This document shows, in pieces, positions 1-8,040 of a DNA stretch of 64,000 bases (positions are counted from its first letter, which is position 1; every line of letters begins with the position of its first letter). The position numbers and the translations under genes were made by a program. The notes beneath the pieces were generated by a model that was given only the letters and a program-made list of their open reading frames with translations, searched no databases and had not been told where the DNA came from. This stretch comes from CALZBJ01 sp945619025 (GTDB taxonomy: Bacteria > Pseudomonadota > Gammaproteobacteria > Cardiobacteriales > Wohlfahrtiimonadaceae): assembly GCA_945619025.1 (NCBI GenBank), contig CALZBJ010000006.1, positions 1-64,000 on the forward strand, given 5' to 3'.

Positions 1-200
1 TCTCTGCCGAAACAGGTGATCAATTATAGCGAAGATTTAAGATACGTCAACCCCGTTTTCAAAGAAAATTGGAAGATTGTCACAAATCCGCAATAAACCC
101 ATGATTCACCGAGAAAAGAATTTTGAGAAATTCTAGCATTTATAGGGAAAACTTTAGAAGCCCCACAAATCCGCCCGTGAACGCGTCCTCTAAACGACCA

Positions 201-224
201 AAAAAAGGAGGCAATTGCCTCCCT
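201..224 (-). terminator. Intrinsic terminator of the FAD/Fe-S dehydrogenase gene
   Basis: A perfect 16-bp palindrome (GGAGGCAATTGCCTCC) lies 25 bp past the stop codon. On the minus strand it is followed directly by a run of T residues, the usual layout of a Rho-independent terminator. Confidence 0.8.
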
Positions 225-248
225 TCGTTCTACATATCTATGTGGGCT

Positions 249-3113
249 CTACCCTTTCTTCGCTTCACTGCACTGATCTAATAACGCCTCAATGCTTGCA
301 AAAGGAAGACCGCTCGTTTCCGTAAGGCCGATCTGGCAAGTTTTACTTGCAGATACCCCCGACGCGCACCCATCACTTTTAAGCGGAAGATGACGGAGAC
401 TATTGCGATTAAGCTCAGGTTGCTTAAAGCCTTTATCGCCGGCAAAGCCACAACAATCGATATCACTCATCACCAGTTGATCAGTACAGCGCCCAGCAAT
501 TCGAGTCAGCGCCTCTTTCTCCCCGATCGCAGTAATCGAACACGGCACATGTAAAAGTAGCGCCTCCGACTTCGGCGTAATCGTTAAATTTGGCACGATA
601 TGACTATCTATATAGGAGACCGCATCATAGAGCTTCAAATGATCATCTAAAAAGCCCCGTTTTTTCGCCTCAAAAATGCGTTTTGCGCACGGTGCATTAT
701 CAATATAGATGGGAATCTCACCCTTTTTCGATGCGCGAAGCAACTCTCTATTAAGCGATAATGTCGCCTGATCGGCCACTTGATGATTGCATTTTGATTC
801 AAACGGCTGCCCGCAACATAACCCTTCACCCACGATGATCGGAGTAATGCCCGCTTTTTTAAAGAGATTCACGGTATGGGTAAAGGTGCTCACTTCACTG
901 CCAACTTCCGATAGCGATCGATTTACGCACGAGACAAAGTAAACCACCTGCTTGCCCTTTTTCTGTTCTGCACCATCTCGATCGGTAATCGCTTTGGTTT
1001 GCTTAAAATTCGTCACACGATGCGGAAGCGATTTCGGAATAATCGGAATCCCTTTGAATTTGCCGTGGAGTGATTCGGTGAGATTGGCGACTCGATTCAC
1101 CCCGATCGTTTGCACCGCCCCGACCACAAGACGCGCCCCTTTTTCCACTTTACTGAAATGACGTTGCGCCATATCCTGCAATTTACTCGTGTTTTCCCCG
1201 CGCAGTGCATGCATAAACGCGCCGGTATTGATTCCAACGGGACAGCGTAACGCGCACATCCCGGTCTCCGCACAGCTCTCAATCCCTTTAAATTGGTAGA
1301 GCGCTTTCATCTCATTATAGAGCGCCGGATTATTCCGAATTTCCGGAAGCACCTCCATATTGCGATAAGCACTAATACGCTGGCGTGGCGTTAAGGTATA
1401 GCCATCGGACGGACACGCCGGCTCGCAAAATCCGCACTCCATACAATCATTAATTAGATCGTCTGTCTGTGGAATTGCTTTGATCGATTCAATGTGAATA
1501 TTTTTATTATCGGTAATGAGGACATCGGGATTTAAAATGCCTGAAGGGTCGAACAGTTTTTTAATGCGGCGCATAATCTCATAGATCTCCTCGCCCCACT
1601 CCCGCTCGACAAACGGGGCAATATTCCGCCCGGTGCCATGCTCGCCTTTAAGCGATCCGCCGAGCTCAACCGCCACCAGATCCGCCACCGCATTTAAAAA
1701 GGCATCGAACCGTTTCGCGGCCGCATCATCACTCATCTTTTGCACTAAGACAAAGTGGAGATTCCCCTCAAGCGCATGCCCCATAATCATCGCTTCAGGA
1801 TAATTATATTCTTTAAAAAGTTCCGTCAAACGGCGAACGCCATCTACCATTTTTTCCATCGGAAAGACCACATCTTCCGTGATGACATTGGTCCCTTCCG
1901 GCCGGCCTTTTGAGACAATCGGAAGCAACCCTTTGCGCACATTCCAATAATGCTCGGTAATGACAGGATCTTTCTGAAATCCGGTGTGATAACTGTAGTG
2001 ATAAGCTTTAGCAATCTCATCGATCACCGCGATCTGCTCATCGAGCGCTACCGCCGTCTCCGCTTTTGTTTCAATTAAAAGACACGCCGAATCTTCATTT
2101 AATTCATTGTAGAAAAAGGGCGGTAGATCCCGCGTCACATTCCCGACAAATTGAATGCTCTTCCCATCGATCAATTCAACTGCATCGACGATCGCACCCG
2201 CTTTAATCCCCGCAACGGCGCTGCAACAATCCGCCAGCGACTCAAAATAGAGAAACGCCGACGCTCTATTTTCATAATCGGGCACGGTGTTATAGGTCAC
2301 CTCGCTGACAAAGCCCAGCGTCCCTTCTGCCCCCACTAAAAGATGCTTTAAAATATCGATCGGATCATCGTAATCTAGGAGTGAATTAACGCCGTAACCC
2401 GTCGTGTTTTTAAGACGATATTTATGACGCACTCGCTCAGAAAGTTTTGGATCGTGTTTAATCTGCTCGGAAAGCTCGGTTAATTCTGCCAAAAACGTCT
2501 CATGCGACGCTTGAAACGCCGCCACGCTCTCAGGATCTTTCGTATCGAGCACCGTGCCATCGGTAAGCACCACTCGCAGATCAGCAAGCGTGTGGTAACT
2601 GTTATCTTTCGTCCCGCAGCACATGCCGCTACTATTATTCGATAAAATGCCGCCGATACGCGCCGTATTGATCGAGGCTGGATCAGGTCCGATTTTAACG
2701 CCGTAGGGTTTAAGATAGCCATTCGCCCTCGCACCGATCACCATCGGCCCAAGTTCGATCTGCTCCCCTTGATTTAAGATATTCCACGAGAAGAAACTAT
2801 CCCCCATCAACACCAAGACTGATTTTGCCGAGGTTTGCCCAGAGAGCGAGGTACCCGAAGCGCGAAAGGTGAGCCCGACTCGATGGACTTTCGCCGCTTG
2901 AAAGAGCTGAATAATCTCCACCTCCGTATGCGCGCGCACCACCACCTGCGGGACGTAGCGATAAAAGCTCGCATCGGTTCCGTAAGCAAATCGGCTTAAA
3001 AAATCGGTATATATTTGTGATGAATCCAAAAAGGCGCCCACCGCCTCTGCAAACGCGCGATGCGCGGCATCAATCTCGTACATTTCTCTATCCAAACCTT
3101 CAGCGTAAAACAC
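249..3113 (-). CDS. FAD-binding and (Fe-S)-binding D-2-hydroxyacid (D-lactate type) dehydrogenase
   Basis: A 954-aa protein joining a GlcD-like FAD domain to a GlpC-like iron-sulfur half. The N-terminal ~500 residues carry the FAD-linked oxidase fold (R-A-x-G-T-S-L-S-G near residue 83, a G-G-x-L-S-N-N-S-S-G motif, and K-G-E-H-G-T-G-R). Two 4Fe-4S cysteine clusters follow near residues 556 (C-M-E-C-G-F-C-E-P-A-C-P) and 613 (C-A-E-T-G-M-C-A-L-R-C-P), then two CCG motifs near 763 and 886. Such proteins oxidise D-lactate or D-2-hydroxyglutarate and pass electrons to the respiratory chain; the substrate is not decided by sequence. The start is GTG at 3113 (GAAGG upstream), but ATG at 3083 behind GGATAGAG is also possible. 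It is a single-gene unit ending in a strong terminator. Confidence 0.88.
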   Translation of the reverse strand: MFYAEGLDREMYEIDAAHRAFAEAVGAFLDSSQIYTDFLSRFAYGTDASFYRYVPQVVVRAHTEVEIIQLFQAAKVHRVGLTFRASGTSLSGQTSAKSVLVLMGDSFFSWNILNQGEQIELGPMVIGARANGYLKPYGVKIGPDPASINTARIGGILSNNSSGMCCGTKDNSYHTLADLRVVLTDGTVLDTKDPESVAAFQASHETFLAELTELSEQIKHDPKLSERVRHKYRLKNTTGYGVNSLLDYDDPIDILKHLLVGAEGTLGFVSEVTYNTVPDYENRASAFLYFESLADCCSAVAGIKAGAIVDAVELIDGKSIQFVGNVTRDLPPFFYNELNEDSACLLIETKAETAVALDEQIAVIDEIAKAYHYSYHTGFQKDPVITEHYWNVRKGLLPIVSKGRPEGTNVITEDVVFPMEKMVDGVRRLTELFKEYNYPEAMIMGHALEGNLHFVLVQKMSDDAAAKRFDAFLNAVADLVAVELGGSLKGEHGTGRNIAPFVEREWGEEIYEIMRRIKKLFDPSGILNPDVLITDNKNIHIESIKAIPQTDDLINDCMECGFCEPACPSDGYTLTPRQRISAYRNMEVLPEIRNNPALYNEMKALYQFKGIESCAETGMCALRCPVGINTGAFMHALRGENTSKLQDMAQRHFSKVEKGARLVVGAVQTIGVNRVANLTESLHGKFKGIPIIPKSLPHRVTNFKQTKAITDRDGAEQKKGKQVVYFVSCVNRSLSEVGSEVSTFTHTVNLFKKAGITPIIVGEGLCCGQPFESKCNHQVADQATLSLNRELLRASKKGEIPIYIDNAPCAKRIFEAKKRGFLDDHLKLYDAVSYIDSHIVPNLTITPKSEALLLHVPCSITAIGEKEALTRIAGRCTDQLVMSDIDCCGFAGDKGFKQPELNRNSLRHLPLKSDGCASGVSASKTCQIGLTETSGLPFASIEALLDQCSEAKKG

Positions 3114-3248
3114 GATGCCTTCATTATCTGTTTGAAACGATGTCTTGACAACAGTTTCCCCAAAATATCCGCTAATTGATTTTAAAATCCCGCTTCATAT
3201 TCATAAATGATATATTTATTTGATTATGAAACCAATTGAGGAGGAGTC

Positions 3249-3890
3249 ATGGAACAGGCATTAAAAGCAGAATATCGCGCAATCCGAGAGCAATTACCGC
3301 CAGAATTACGTCTGCGGATGCATCGCGCAATCAGTTGGCTTGAAAAGGCGGCCGCTGAACGGGATGATCTCGATATGGGATTTATCGCGCTCTGGATCGG
3401 GTTTAATGCCATCTACGCCAGAGAGACGCTCTTTAACTCCTCCGACAAACAGGGTTTTCGCAACTTTATTCATTCGATTTGTGAGTTTGAGCCCGAGGCC
3501 ACCTATAATCTTGTCTGGAGCAAATACTCCTCGAGCATTCGTCTTTTATTAGATAACCGCTATGTGTTCCAACCGTTTTGGGATTTCCATAACGGTCTTT
3601 ATAGTGAAAACGCTTGGCTTGAAGATTTTGAAAAGGCGAAAAAACGCTCCCACCGCGCGCTCGCCAATAAAGATACCGCGGCAATTATTAATATCGTCTG
3701 CGAACGCCTCTACACGCTGCGCAACCAAGTATTCCACGGGGGCGCGACCTATAACAGTAAAGCCAACCGCGACCAGCTCCACGATGCCTACGCATTCCTG
3801 CTCGATTTTGTCGCCCTTTGCATTCGCGTCCTGCTCAATCACCCCGAAACCGATTGGGGCAAACCATTTTATCCTTATGTGCCTGATTAA
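3249..3890 (+). CDS. HEPN-domain protein of unknown function
   Basis: A 213-aa, mostly helical soluble protein. Residues 158-163 read R-N-Q-V-F-H, the RxxxxH signature of HEPN domains, followed by G-G-A and an N-rich turn. That motif is the catalytic centre in HEPN RNases of toxin-antitoxin, abortive infection and CRISPR effectors, but many HEPN-like proteins are uncharacterised. An excellent ribosome site (GAGGAGG) sits 5 bp before ATG. It stands alone between converging and diverging neighbours with no nucleotidyltransferase (MNT) partner, so it is not a classical HEPN-MNT pair. Whether it cleaves RNA is inference only. Confidence 0.7.
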   Translation: MEQALKAEYRAIREQLPPELRLRMHRAISWLEKAAAERDDLDMGFIALWIGFNAIYARETLFNSSDKQGFRNFIHSICEFEPEATYNLVWSKYSSSIRLLLDNRYVFQPFWDFHNGLYSENAWLEDFEKAKKRSHRALANKDTAAIINIVCERLYTLRNQVFHGGATYNSKANRDQLHDAYAFLLDFVALCIRVLLNHPETDWGKPFYPYVPD

Positions 3891-3921
3891 ATAAAGAGAC
3901 GATTCCCCTCTCTCCAAATAG

Positions 3922-3956
3922 CAAAAAGCTCAAACCCTAAGGGTCTGAGCTTTTTA
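3922..3956. terminator. Bidirectional intrinsic terminator
   Basis: AAAAGCTCA and AGGGT arms pair across a tiny loop (AAAAGCTCAaACCCT ... AGGGTcTGAGCTTTT), with A runs on the left and T runs on the right. It separates the converging HEPN gene and the PheC-like gene and can serve both. Confidence 0.8.
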
Positions 3957-3988
3957 TTCACTCAATAAAATATATAGAATATATCATT

Positions 3989-4759
3989 CTAATCAATGTG
4001 TAATTGAATGCCCCACTTCTCGGCAATCAAATTAAGATGATCATCAACGAGCCACTCATTGAGCTTATGAATCAACGCTTCATTTCCCTGTTGCGTCATA
4101 TAAATTTGATGATTTTCTGTACCTGCAAATGGTTTGTCGTTTGTCACACAAAAACTCTCAGGCTCATGATGCTGATAATAGTTTCCTTCGATCATATCAG
4201 TAATCATCATATCCGCTTCTTTATCACGGATCATCTGAATATTTTTCACATTATCCGGCGTTCTCACAATGGTCGCTTGATCAAAATGAGCATTCACAAA
4301 GCGCTCATTCGTACCGCCCGGATTAACCGCTACAATCGTTGATTTTTGATTAATCGTGTCAAGCGTTTTCAAGGACGTCACTTTTTCACACTGCGCCATC
4401 GCCACTTTTCCATCTGGAATAATGGGCTTGGTTAACTGAAAACGCTCATTACGATCGTTTGTGAATGAAATACCGCCCATCGCGATATCAAACTTATCTG
4501 CTTCTAAATCCTCAGACAGCGTCGGCCAACTTGTTTTGACAAATTCGAGTGTTAAATTCCAATGACTAGCCACCGCATTAGCGACATCAACATCAAATCC
4601 AACTAATGCTTCATCTTGATAAAATGCAAGTGGTGCATAATCGCCTGGCACCCCCACTTTTAAAACGCCAGATGCCTCAATTTCACTTAAAGGACGAGCA
4701 TCTGCCATACCTAGTCCCAACGCAATCACCGCCGATAGCCATAACGTCTTTTTAAACAT
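3989..4759 (-). CDS. pheC: Periplasmic cyclohexadienyl/arogenate dehydratase-like protein (solute-binding fold)
   Basis: A 256-aa protein with an N-terminal signal peptide (M-F-K-K-T-L-W... to A-D-A) and a type-2 periplasmic binding fold. It shares with remembered Pseudomonas PheC the strings T-S-W-P-x-L, F-D-I-A-M-x-G-I-S, N-P-G-G-T-N-E, P-D-N-V and M-x-T-D-x-I-E. In PheC the glutamate of the last motif belongs to the catalytic site and it is kept here. PheC turns prephenate/arogenate into phenylpyruvate/phenylalanine in the periplasm. A plain amino-acid binding protein is the alternative, but no ABC permease genes adjoin. The start was set at 4759, with GGAGG 5 bp upstream, rather than an in-frame extension to 4825 that lacks a ribosome site. 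Confidence 0.72.
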   Translation of the reverse strand: MFKKTLWLSAVIALGLGMADARPLSEIEASGVLKVGVPGDYAPLAFYQDEALVGFDVDVANAVASHWNLTLEFVKTSWPTLSEDLEADKFDIAMGGISFTNDRNERFQLTKPIIPDGKVAMAQCEKVTSLKTLDTINQKSTIVAVNPGGTNERFVNAHFDQATIVRTPDNVKNIQMIRDKEADMMITDMIEGNYYQHHEPESFCVTNDKPFAGTENHQIYMTQQGNEALIHKLNEWLVDDHLNLIAEKWGIQLHID

Positions 4760-4870
4760 TCCAATCCTCCTAATCAATATTATTTTTATGTCGGTTAGAA
4801 AGATAGTGATAGCAGAAATCACCAATCAGAGGCAAATCAATATTCAATAAGTGATTTAAAAAACACAAAA

Positions 4871-4906
4871 GAAAAAGCCCTGACCAACTAAATGATCAGG
4901 GCTTTT
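4871..4906 (-). terminator. Terminator, probably the original one of tRNA-Ser
   Basis: AAAAGCCCTGA and TCAGGGCTTTT form a hairpin with a T run in the minus direction. It lies just beyond the 17-bp copy of the tRNA 3' end, so before integration of the 3.77-kb element it would have followed the tRNA-Ser gene directly. Confidence 0.7.
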
Positions 4907-4908
4907 CA

Positions 4909-4925
4909 ATATGGCGGAGGTGGTG
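4909..4925. repeat. attL: 17-bp copy of the tRNA-Ser 3' end
   Basis: ATATGGCGGAGGTGGTG here is identical to positions 8677-8693, where it forms the 3' end of tRNA-Ser(UGA) including CCA. Sequences on either side of the two copies differ, as expected for the two junctions of an integrated element. Confidence 0.85.
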
Positions 4926-5056
4926 TCATTTATAACCAGTATTCAATAACCCTCTAATCCATTCTAAAACATCCCCCAAACGATAGTAATACCAACGCTT
5001 TCCAGCTTCTACCCTATTCAATAGCCATCACTGGTTTTCACCTGTTACCAGAAAAA

Positions 5057-5080
5057 AGTGGTACCCTAAGTGGTACCCTA
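5057..5080 (+). repeat. Left arm-type integrase sites (two direct repeats)
   Basis: Two abutting copies of AGTGGTACCCTA lie 130 bp inside attL and just before the integrase gene. The same pair recurs near the other end at 8602-8625. Integrases with an N-terminal arm-binding domain bind repeated sites flanking the core, and this arrangement fits; binding is inferred. The left pair also overlaps the probable integrase promoter region, so it could autoregulate expression. Confidence 0.7.
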
Positions 5081-5101
5081 GAACTATCAAAAGGTGAAGA
5101 A

Positions 5102-6364
5102 ATGAGTAGTAAACCCAAAGCGAATACGGCGCGTGGAGTAGCCGCGCTAATTAAGGACGGCAACAAAGGCGTATACAGCGCTGGAGAAGGATTATATTTA
5201 AAAGTAAACGGCGAGAATGTAGGCTCATGGCTTTACCGTTACCAATTGGACGGCAAGCGCCGAAAAATAGGTTTAGGCTCTTATGATGGCGTTACCTTAT
5301 CGGAGGCGCGTATTCTAGCCAATAACGAGCGCAACCTAGTAGCTAAAGGGATTGACCCACAAGAGCATAGAGAAGAGCAGGAACGCATTAAACAAGCCAA
5401 GCGCGTTACCTTTGACAGCATTGCCGCCGATTACATTGAAGCGCACCGTAGTAGCTGGACAAACGCAAAGCACGCGCAGCAATGGGAAAACACGCTCAAG
5501 ACATACGCCAGCCCTGTTATCGGTGATTTAACCCCGCAAGAGATTAAAACCGAGCATATCCTAGAGATACTCAAGCCGATATGGGAAACCAAGAACGAAA
5601 CCGCCAGCCGCGTAAGAAACCGCATTGAATTAGTTTTAAATGCCGCAAAGGTTCGCAGGCTTAGAACAGGCGAAAACGTAGCCGCATGGCGTGGGCATTT
5701 AGAGCTACTACTACCTAAACGCAAGCGCAGCAGCATAAGACATCACCCAGCACTCTCATGGCGTGAAATAGGCGCGTTTTGGCAATCACTTATAAAAGAC
5801 CAATCGGCAAGCTCTCAGGCGTTACAGCTCACCATACTAACGGCGACGCGCACAAGTGAAGTATTAAACGCGCATTGGCGAGAATTTGATTTAAAAAACA
5901 AGGTATGGACGATTCCAGCGGAACGCATGAAAGCAGGACGAGAGCAGCGCATACCCTTAAGCAGCGCGGTATTGGAAGTGTTAGAGCAGATTCCCCAAGT
6001 AGCTAGCGGATTACTCTTTGAAGGACGCACAGAGGGCAAGCCACTTAATAATATGGCGATGATTATGAAGGCGCGCCGCATGGATAAAGCAAAGACCCAT
6101 GCCGACGGCAAAGGCTGGAAGGACTCCAACGGCGAAACGATTACCCCTCATGGATTCCGCTCAACCTTTAGAGATTGGGCAGCAGAGGCTACCAGCTTTG
6201 AAAATATCGTAGTAGAGCAAGCCCTAGCGCATACCATAGGCAATGCAGTAGAGGCAGCCTATAGGCGTGGCGACTTACTGGAACGGCGCAGGCAATTAAT
6301 GGAGGCATGGGCGCAGCATATTAATGAAACCAAAAAGAACAATGTAATTAGCCTACACGCCTAA
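5102..6364 (+). CDS. int: Tyrosine-type site-specific integrase (P4-like, DUF4102 family)
   Basis: A 420-aa recombinase that would catalyse integration into and excision from the tRNA-Ser 3' end. The N-terminal ~85 residues form the DUF4102 arm-binding domain (G-L-Y-L-K-V, R-R-K-I-G-L-G-S-Y), followed by a SAM-like core-binding domain and the catalytic domain. All catalytic residues are visible: R250 (T-A-T-R-T-S-E), K277 (R-M-K-A-G), H350 and R353 (H-G-F-R-S-T-F-R), H377 (A-L-A-H) and nucleophile Y387 (A-A-Y-R-R-G-D). ATG follows AAGGTGAAGAA. Its position next to attL, reading into the element, is typical. The gene looks intact and full length. Confidence 0.95.
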   Translation: MSSKPKANTARGVAALIKDGNKGVYSAGEGLYLKVNGENVGSWLYRYQLDGKRRKIGLGSYDGVTLSEARILANNERNLVAKGIDPQEHREEQERIKQAKRVTFDSIAADYIEAHRSSWTNAKHAQQWENTLKTYASPVIGDLTPQEIKTEHILEILKPIWETKNETASRVRNRIELVLNAAKVRRLRTGENVAAWRGHLELLLPKRKRSSIRHHPALSWREIGAFWQSLIKDQSASSQALQLTILTATRTSEVLNAHWREFDLKNKVWTIPAERMKAGREQRIPLSSAVLEVLEQIPQVASGLLFEGRTEGKPLNNMAMIMKARRMDKAKTHADGKGWKDSNGETITPHGFRSTFRDWAAEATSFENIVVEQALAHTIGNAVEAAYRRGDLLERRRQLMEAWAQHINETKKNNVISLHA

Positions 6365-6518
6365 GCCTAAAGGCGGACTATTATAGAGAGTTTTTCCAAA
6401 TATGAAATAGAATCATTTGGGCAACAATACTTTAAGGGCGATGTTACAATAACCCTCAAGAGATAGCATGATTATCAATGTTATTGCCCACTTACTTAAC
6501 ATTTTAATAAGGTGAAAA

Positions 6519-6707
6519 ATGGACGTATTAAAACCAAAATATGTACGAGCAAAAGACGCAGCCCTGTTTTTTTCAATCAGCCAGTCAACCTTACAACGCT
6601 GGAGGCAGCAGGACGGATTCCCAAAGCCATTGGAACGTGGCTCAACTGTTTTATATGACCCCATTGCCATTGAGGCGTGGTTAGCTAATGAGGAGCTAAT
6701 ACAATGA
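6519..6707 (+). CDS. AlpA-family helix-turn-helix regulator/excisionase
   Basis: A 62-aa DNA-binding protein. The order R-A-K-D-A-A-L-F-F-S-I-S-Q-S-T-L-Q-R-W, then F-P-K-P, and a C-terminal W-L-A-N-E is that of AlpA/MerR-like excisionases from integrative islands. AlpA proteins activate the integrase and promote excision. A ribosome site (AAGGTGAAAA) precedes ATG. Its stop overlaps the next start (ATGA), giving translational coupling. The four palindromic sites downstream or the repeats near the ends are candidate targets, which I cannot verify. Confidence 0.85.
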   Translation: MDVLKPKYVRAKDAALFFSISQSTLQRWRQQDGFPKPLERGSTVLYDPIAIEAWLANEELIQ

Positions 6708-7021
6708 AGCAAGCAAACAAACTAAAGAAGGATAAAACCCAACGACTATGGGAGCTATTCCTAACGCGTGGGCGCGTAGGCCTTACTTGTTACGACGCGG
6801 TAATGTATGCAGACTATCACCGATTGGCAGCCTATGTTCATGCCAAGATAGCCGCAGGAGTACCAATCCAATCATTATGGGAAACAGATTCCGACGGCAA
6901 CCGATATAAGCGTTATTGGTTAGAGCCAGCCGCGAATGATTCAGATTTTAGGCAAAGAAAAAGCGCTGATACCGACCAAAGCAGCAGCGCTAATTCAGGC
7001 AAACCAAAAAAGAGATGTTAA
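6704..7021 (+). CDS. Small winged-helix protein of integrative elements (HTH_39-like)
   Basis: A 105-aa protein. Residues ~12-72 follow the pattern of the HTH_39-type domain common on phages and islands: L-W-E-L-F-L-T-R-G...L-T-C-Y-D-A-V...Y-H-R-L-A-A-Y-V-H...G-V-P-I-Q-S...R-Y-W-L. The C-terminal ~30 residues are polar and probably disordered. The start overlaps the stop of the AlpA-like gene by ATGA. The role is unknown; DNA binding is inferred from the fold. Confidence 0.75.
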   Translation: MKQANKLKKDKTQRLWELFLTRGRVGLTCYDAVMYADYHRLAAYVHAKIAAGVPIQSLWETDSDGNRYKRYWLEPAANDSDFRQRKSADTDQSSSANSGKPKKRC

Positions 7022-7119
7022 ATCTTTAATGATTTAGAAATAAAGATAAGGGGCTCTAGCAAGCCTCTTATTTTATTACCGATTTAACAATTATTCACAA
7101 CGATTACAGAGGTGAATCA

Positions 7120-7203
7120 ATGAAAAATCTATTGTTATACTATACCTTCTCAGGCTTTTTTCTTCCAGTGTGGATTTTAGTTATTGGGATATTAGAGGCG
7201 TGA
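7120..7203 (+). CDS. 27-residue single-span membrane peptide
   Basis: A very short reading frame with a good ribosome site (AGAGGTGAATCA then ATG) and 27 codons. The product starts M-K-N, is almost entirely hydrophobic and aromatic (Y-Y-T-F, F-F-L-P-V-W) and would make one membrane span. Its stop lies 3 bp before the next ATG, and the next gene's ribosome site (GAGGCG) falls inside it, so it may be a leader peptide that couples translation. A small hydrophobic toxin is another possibility. A perfect DnaA-type nonamer TTATTCACA lies 20 bp upstream at 7091-7099. Confidence 0.5.
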   Translation: MKNLLLYYTFSGFFLPVWILVIGILEA

Positions 7204-7206
7204 GCA

Positions 7207-7710
7207 ATGACCAAGAAATACACCCAACGCAGCAGGGAGAGGGCTAAACAAAGAAACGCGCCTCTTAAACAAAGAATAGGAGATGAGCGCTTTACCGCAT
7301 TGCCTTATAACTTTTTACAAAGTCAGACGCTAACCGATTTAAGCCCCATTGCCTCAAAATTATTACTTCAACTCATTAAGCAACTAGGAAAAAACAACAA
7401 CGGCGATTTACAGGTCACGTGGAGCGTTTTAAAAGATGAGGGCTGGAACTCACCAACCACTCTAAAAAAGGCCACTGATGAGCTAAGAGAGGCCGGAGTG
7501 ATTATCCTAACAAGACAAGGTGGGCGCGGGATATGTAATCTGTATGCCCTAACCTTTGTGGCTATTGATGAGTGCGAAGATAAATACGGGCGCAGGAAAA
7601 TAACCAGAGAAGCAACCAGCAGGCCGTTAGGTTTTTGGCAGGAGGAACTAAAAGACCGTAGGGACTTAATAGCCAGCAATGATAATAATTTGAATGAGGG
7701 AGCGTCTTAA
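7207..7710 (+). CDS. Winged-helix island protein, possibly replication or regulation
   Basis: A 167-aa protein with a basic N-terminus (K-K-Y-T-Q-R-S-R-E-R-A-K-Q-R). The core pattern F-T-A-L-P-Y-N-F-L-Q-S-Q...L-S-P-I-A-S-K-L-L-L-Q-L...N-N-N-G-D-L...W-S-V-L-K-D-E-G-W...A-T-D-E-L-R-E-A-G-V-I matches a family often found on small phage satellites and islands and resembles the winged helix of plasmid initiators. The gene directly precedes four spaced palindromes (7773-7903), the layout of an initiator beside iterons or a repressor beside operators. Function remains unproven. Its start is coupled to the 27-aa peptide upstream, and a terminator overlaps its end. Confidence 0.7.
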   Translation: MTKKYTQRSRERAKQRNAPLKQRIGDERFTALPYNFLQSQTLTDLSPIASKLLLQLIKQLGKNNNGDLQVTWSVLKDEGWNSPTTLKKATDELREAGVIILTRQGGRGICNLYALTFVAIDECEDKYGRRKITREATSRPLGFWQEELKDRRDLIASNDNNLNEGAS

Positions 7711-7727
7711 AAGGGCGCTTTTTTTAT
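7698..7727 (+). terminator. Intrinsic terminator of the element's gene block
   Basis: AGCGTC pairs with GGCGCT (one G-U pair) across a short A-rich loop and runs into seven T residues. The left arm lies within the last codons of the winged-helix gene. It closes the coding part of the element; what follows must be transcribed separately if at all. Confidence 0.75.
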
Positions 7728-7772
7728 GCCTTCAATATGGCAATTGCAGCTAATAAAAATTAGATTCCCTGA

Positions 7773-7903
7773 TACAGAAACTGTACTCAGATTGGAAAAC
7801 TTAATACAGAAACTGTACTCAGAAACCTAACGAAACCAATTAGAATACAGAAACTGTACTAAGTTTTGCTGTTTTTGCCCCTTTCCTGAATACAGATTCT
7901 GTA
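7773..7903. repeat. Four palindromic 13-bp sites (operators or iterons)
   Basis: TACAGAAACTGTA occurs at 7773-7785, 7805-7817 and 7846-7858, and the variant TACAGATTCTGTA at 7891-7903. Each is a 5-3-5 inverted repeat, and the first two continue with CTCAG. Start-to-start spacing is 32, 41 and 45 bp. A TATATATA tract follows the last copy. They sit directly downstream of the putative winged-helix initiator/regulator gene. Confidence 0.85.
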
Positions 7904-8040
7904 CACCTACTATATATAGCCATATGTATTACCAATATTGCAGGCCAAGACAAGACAGCCCGATATGGTAAAGCCCATAACGGCAAACCTTATAAAACCT
8001 GAAACTTAATATTTGCAGACCATAAAAAAAGGGGCTTTTT

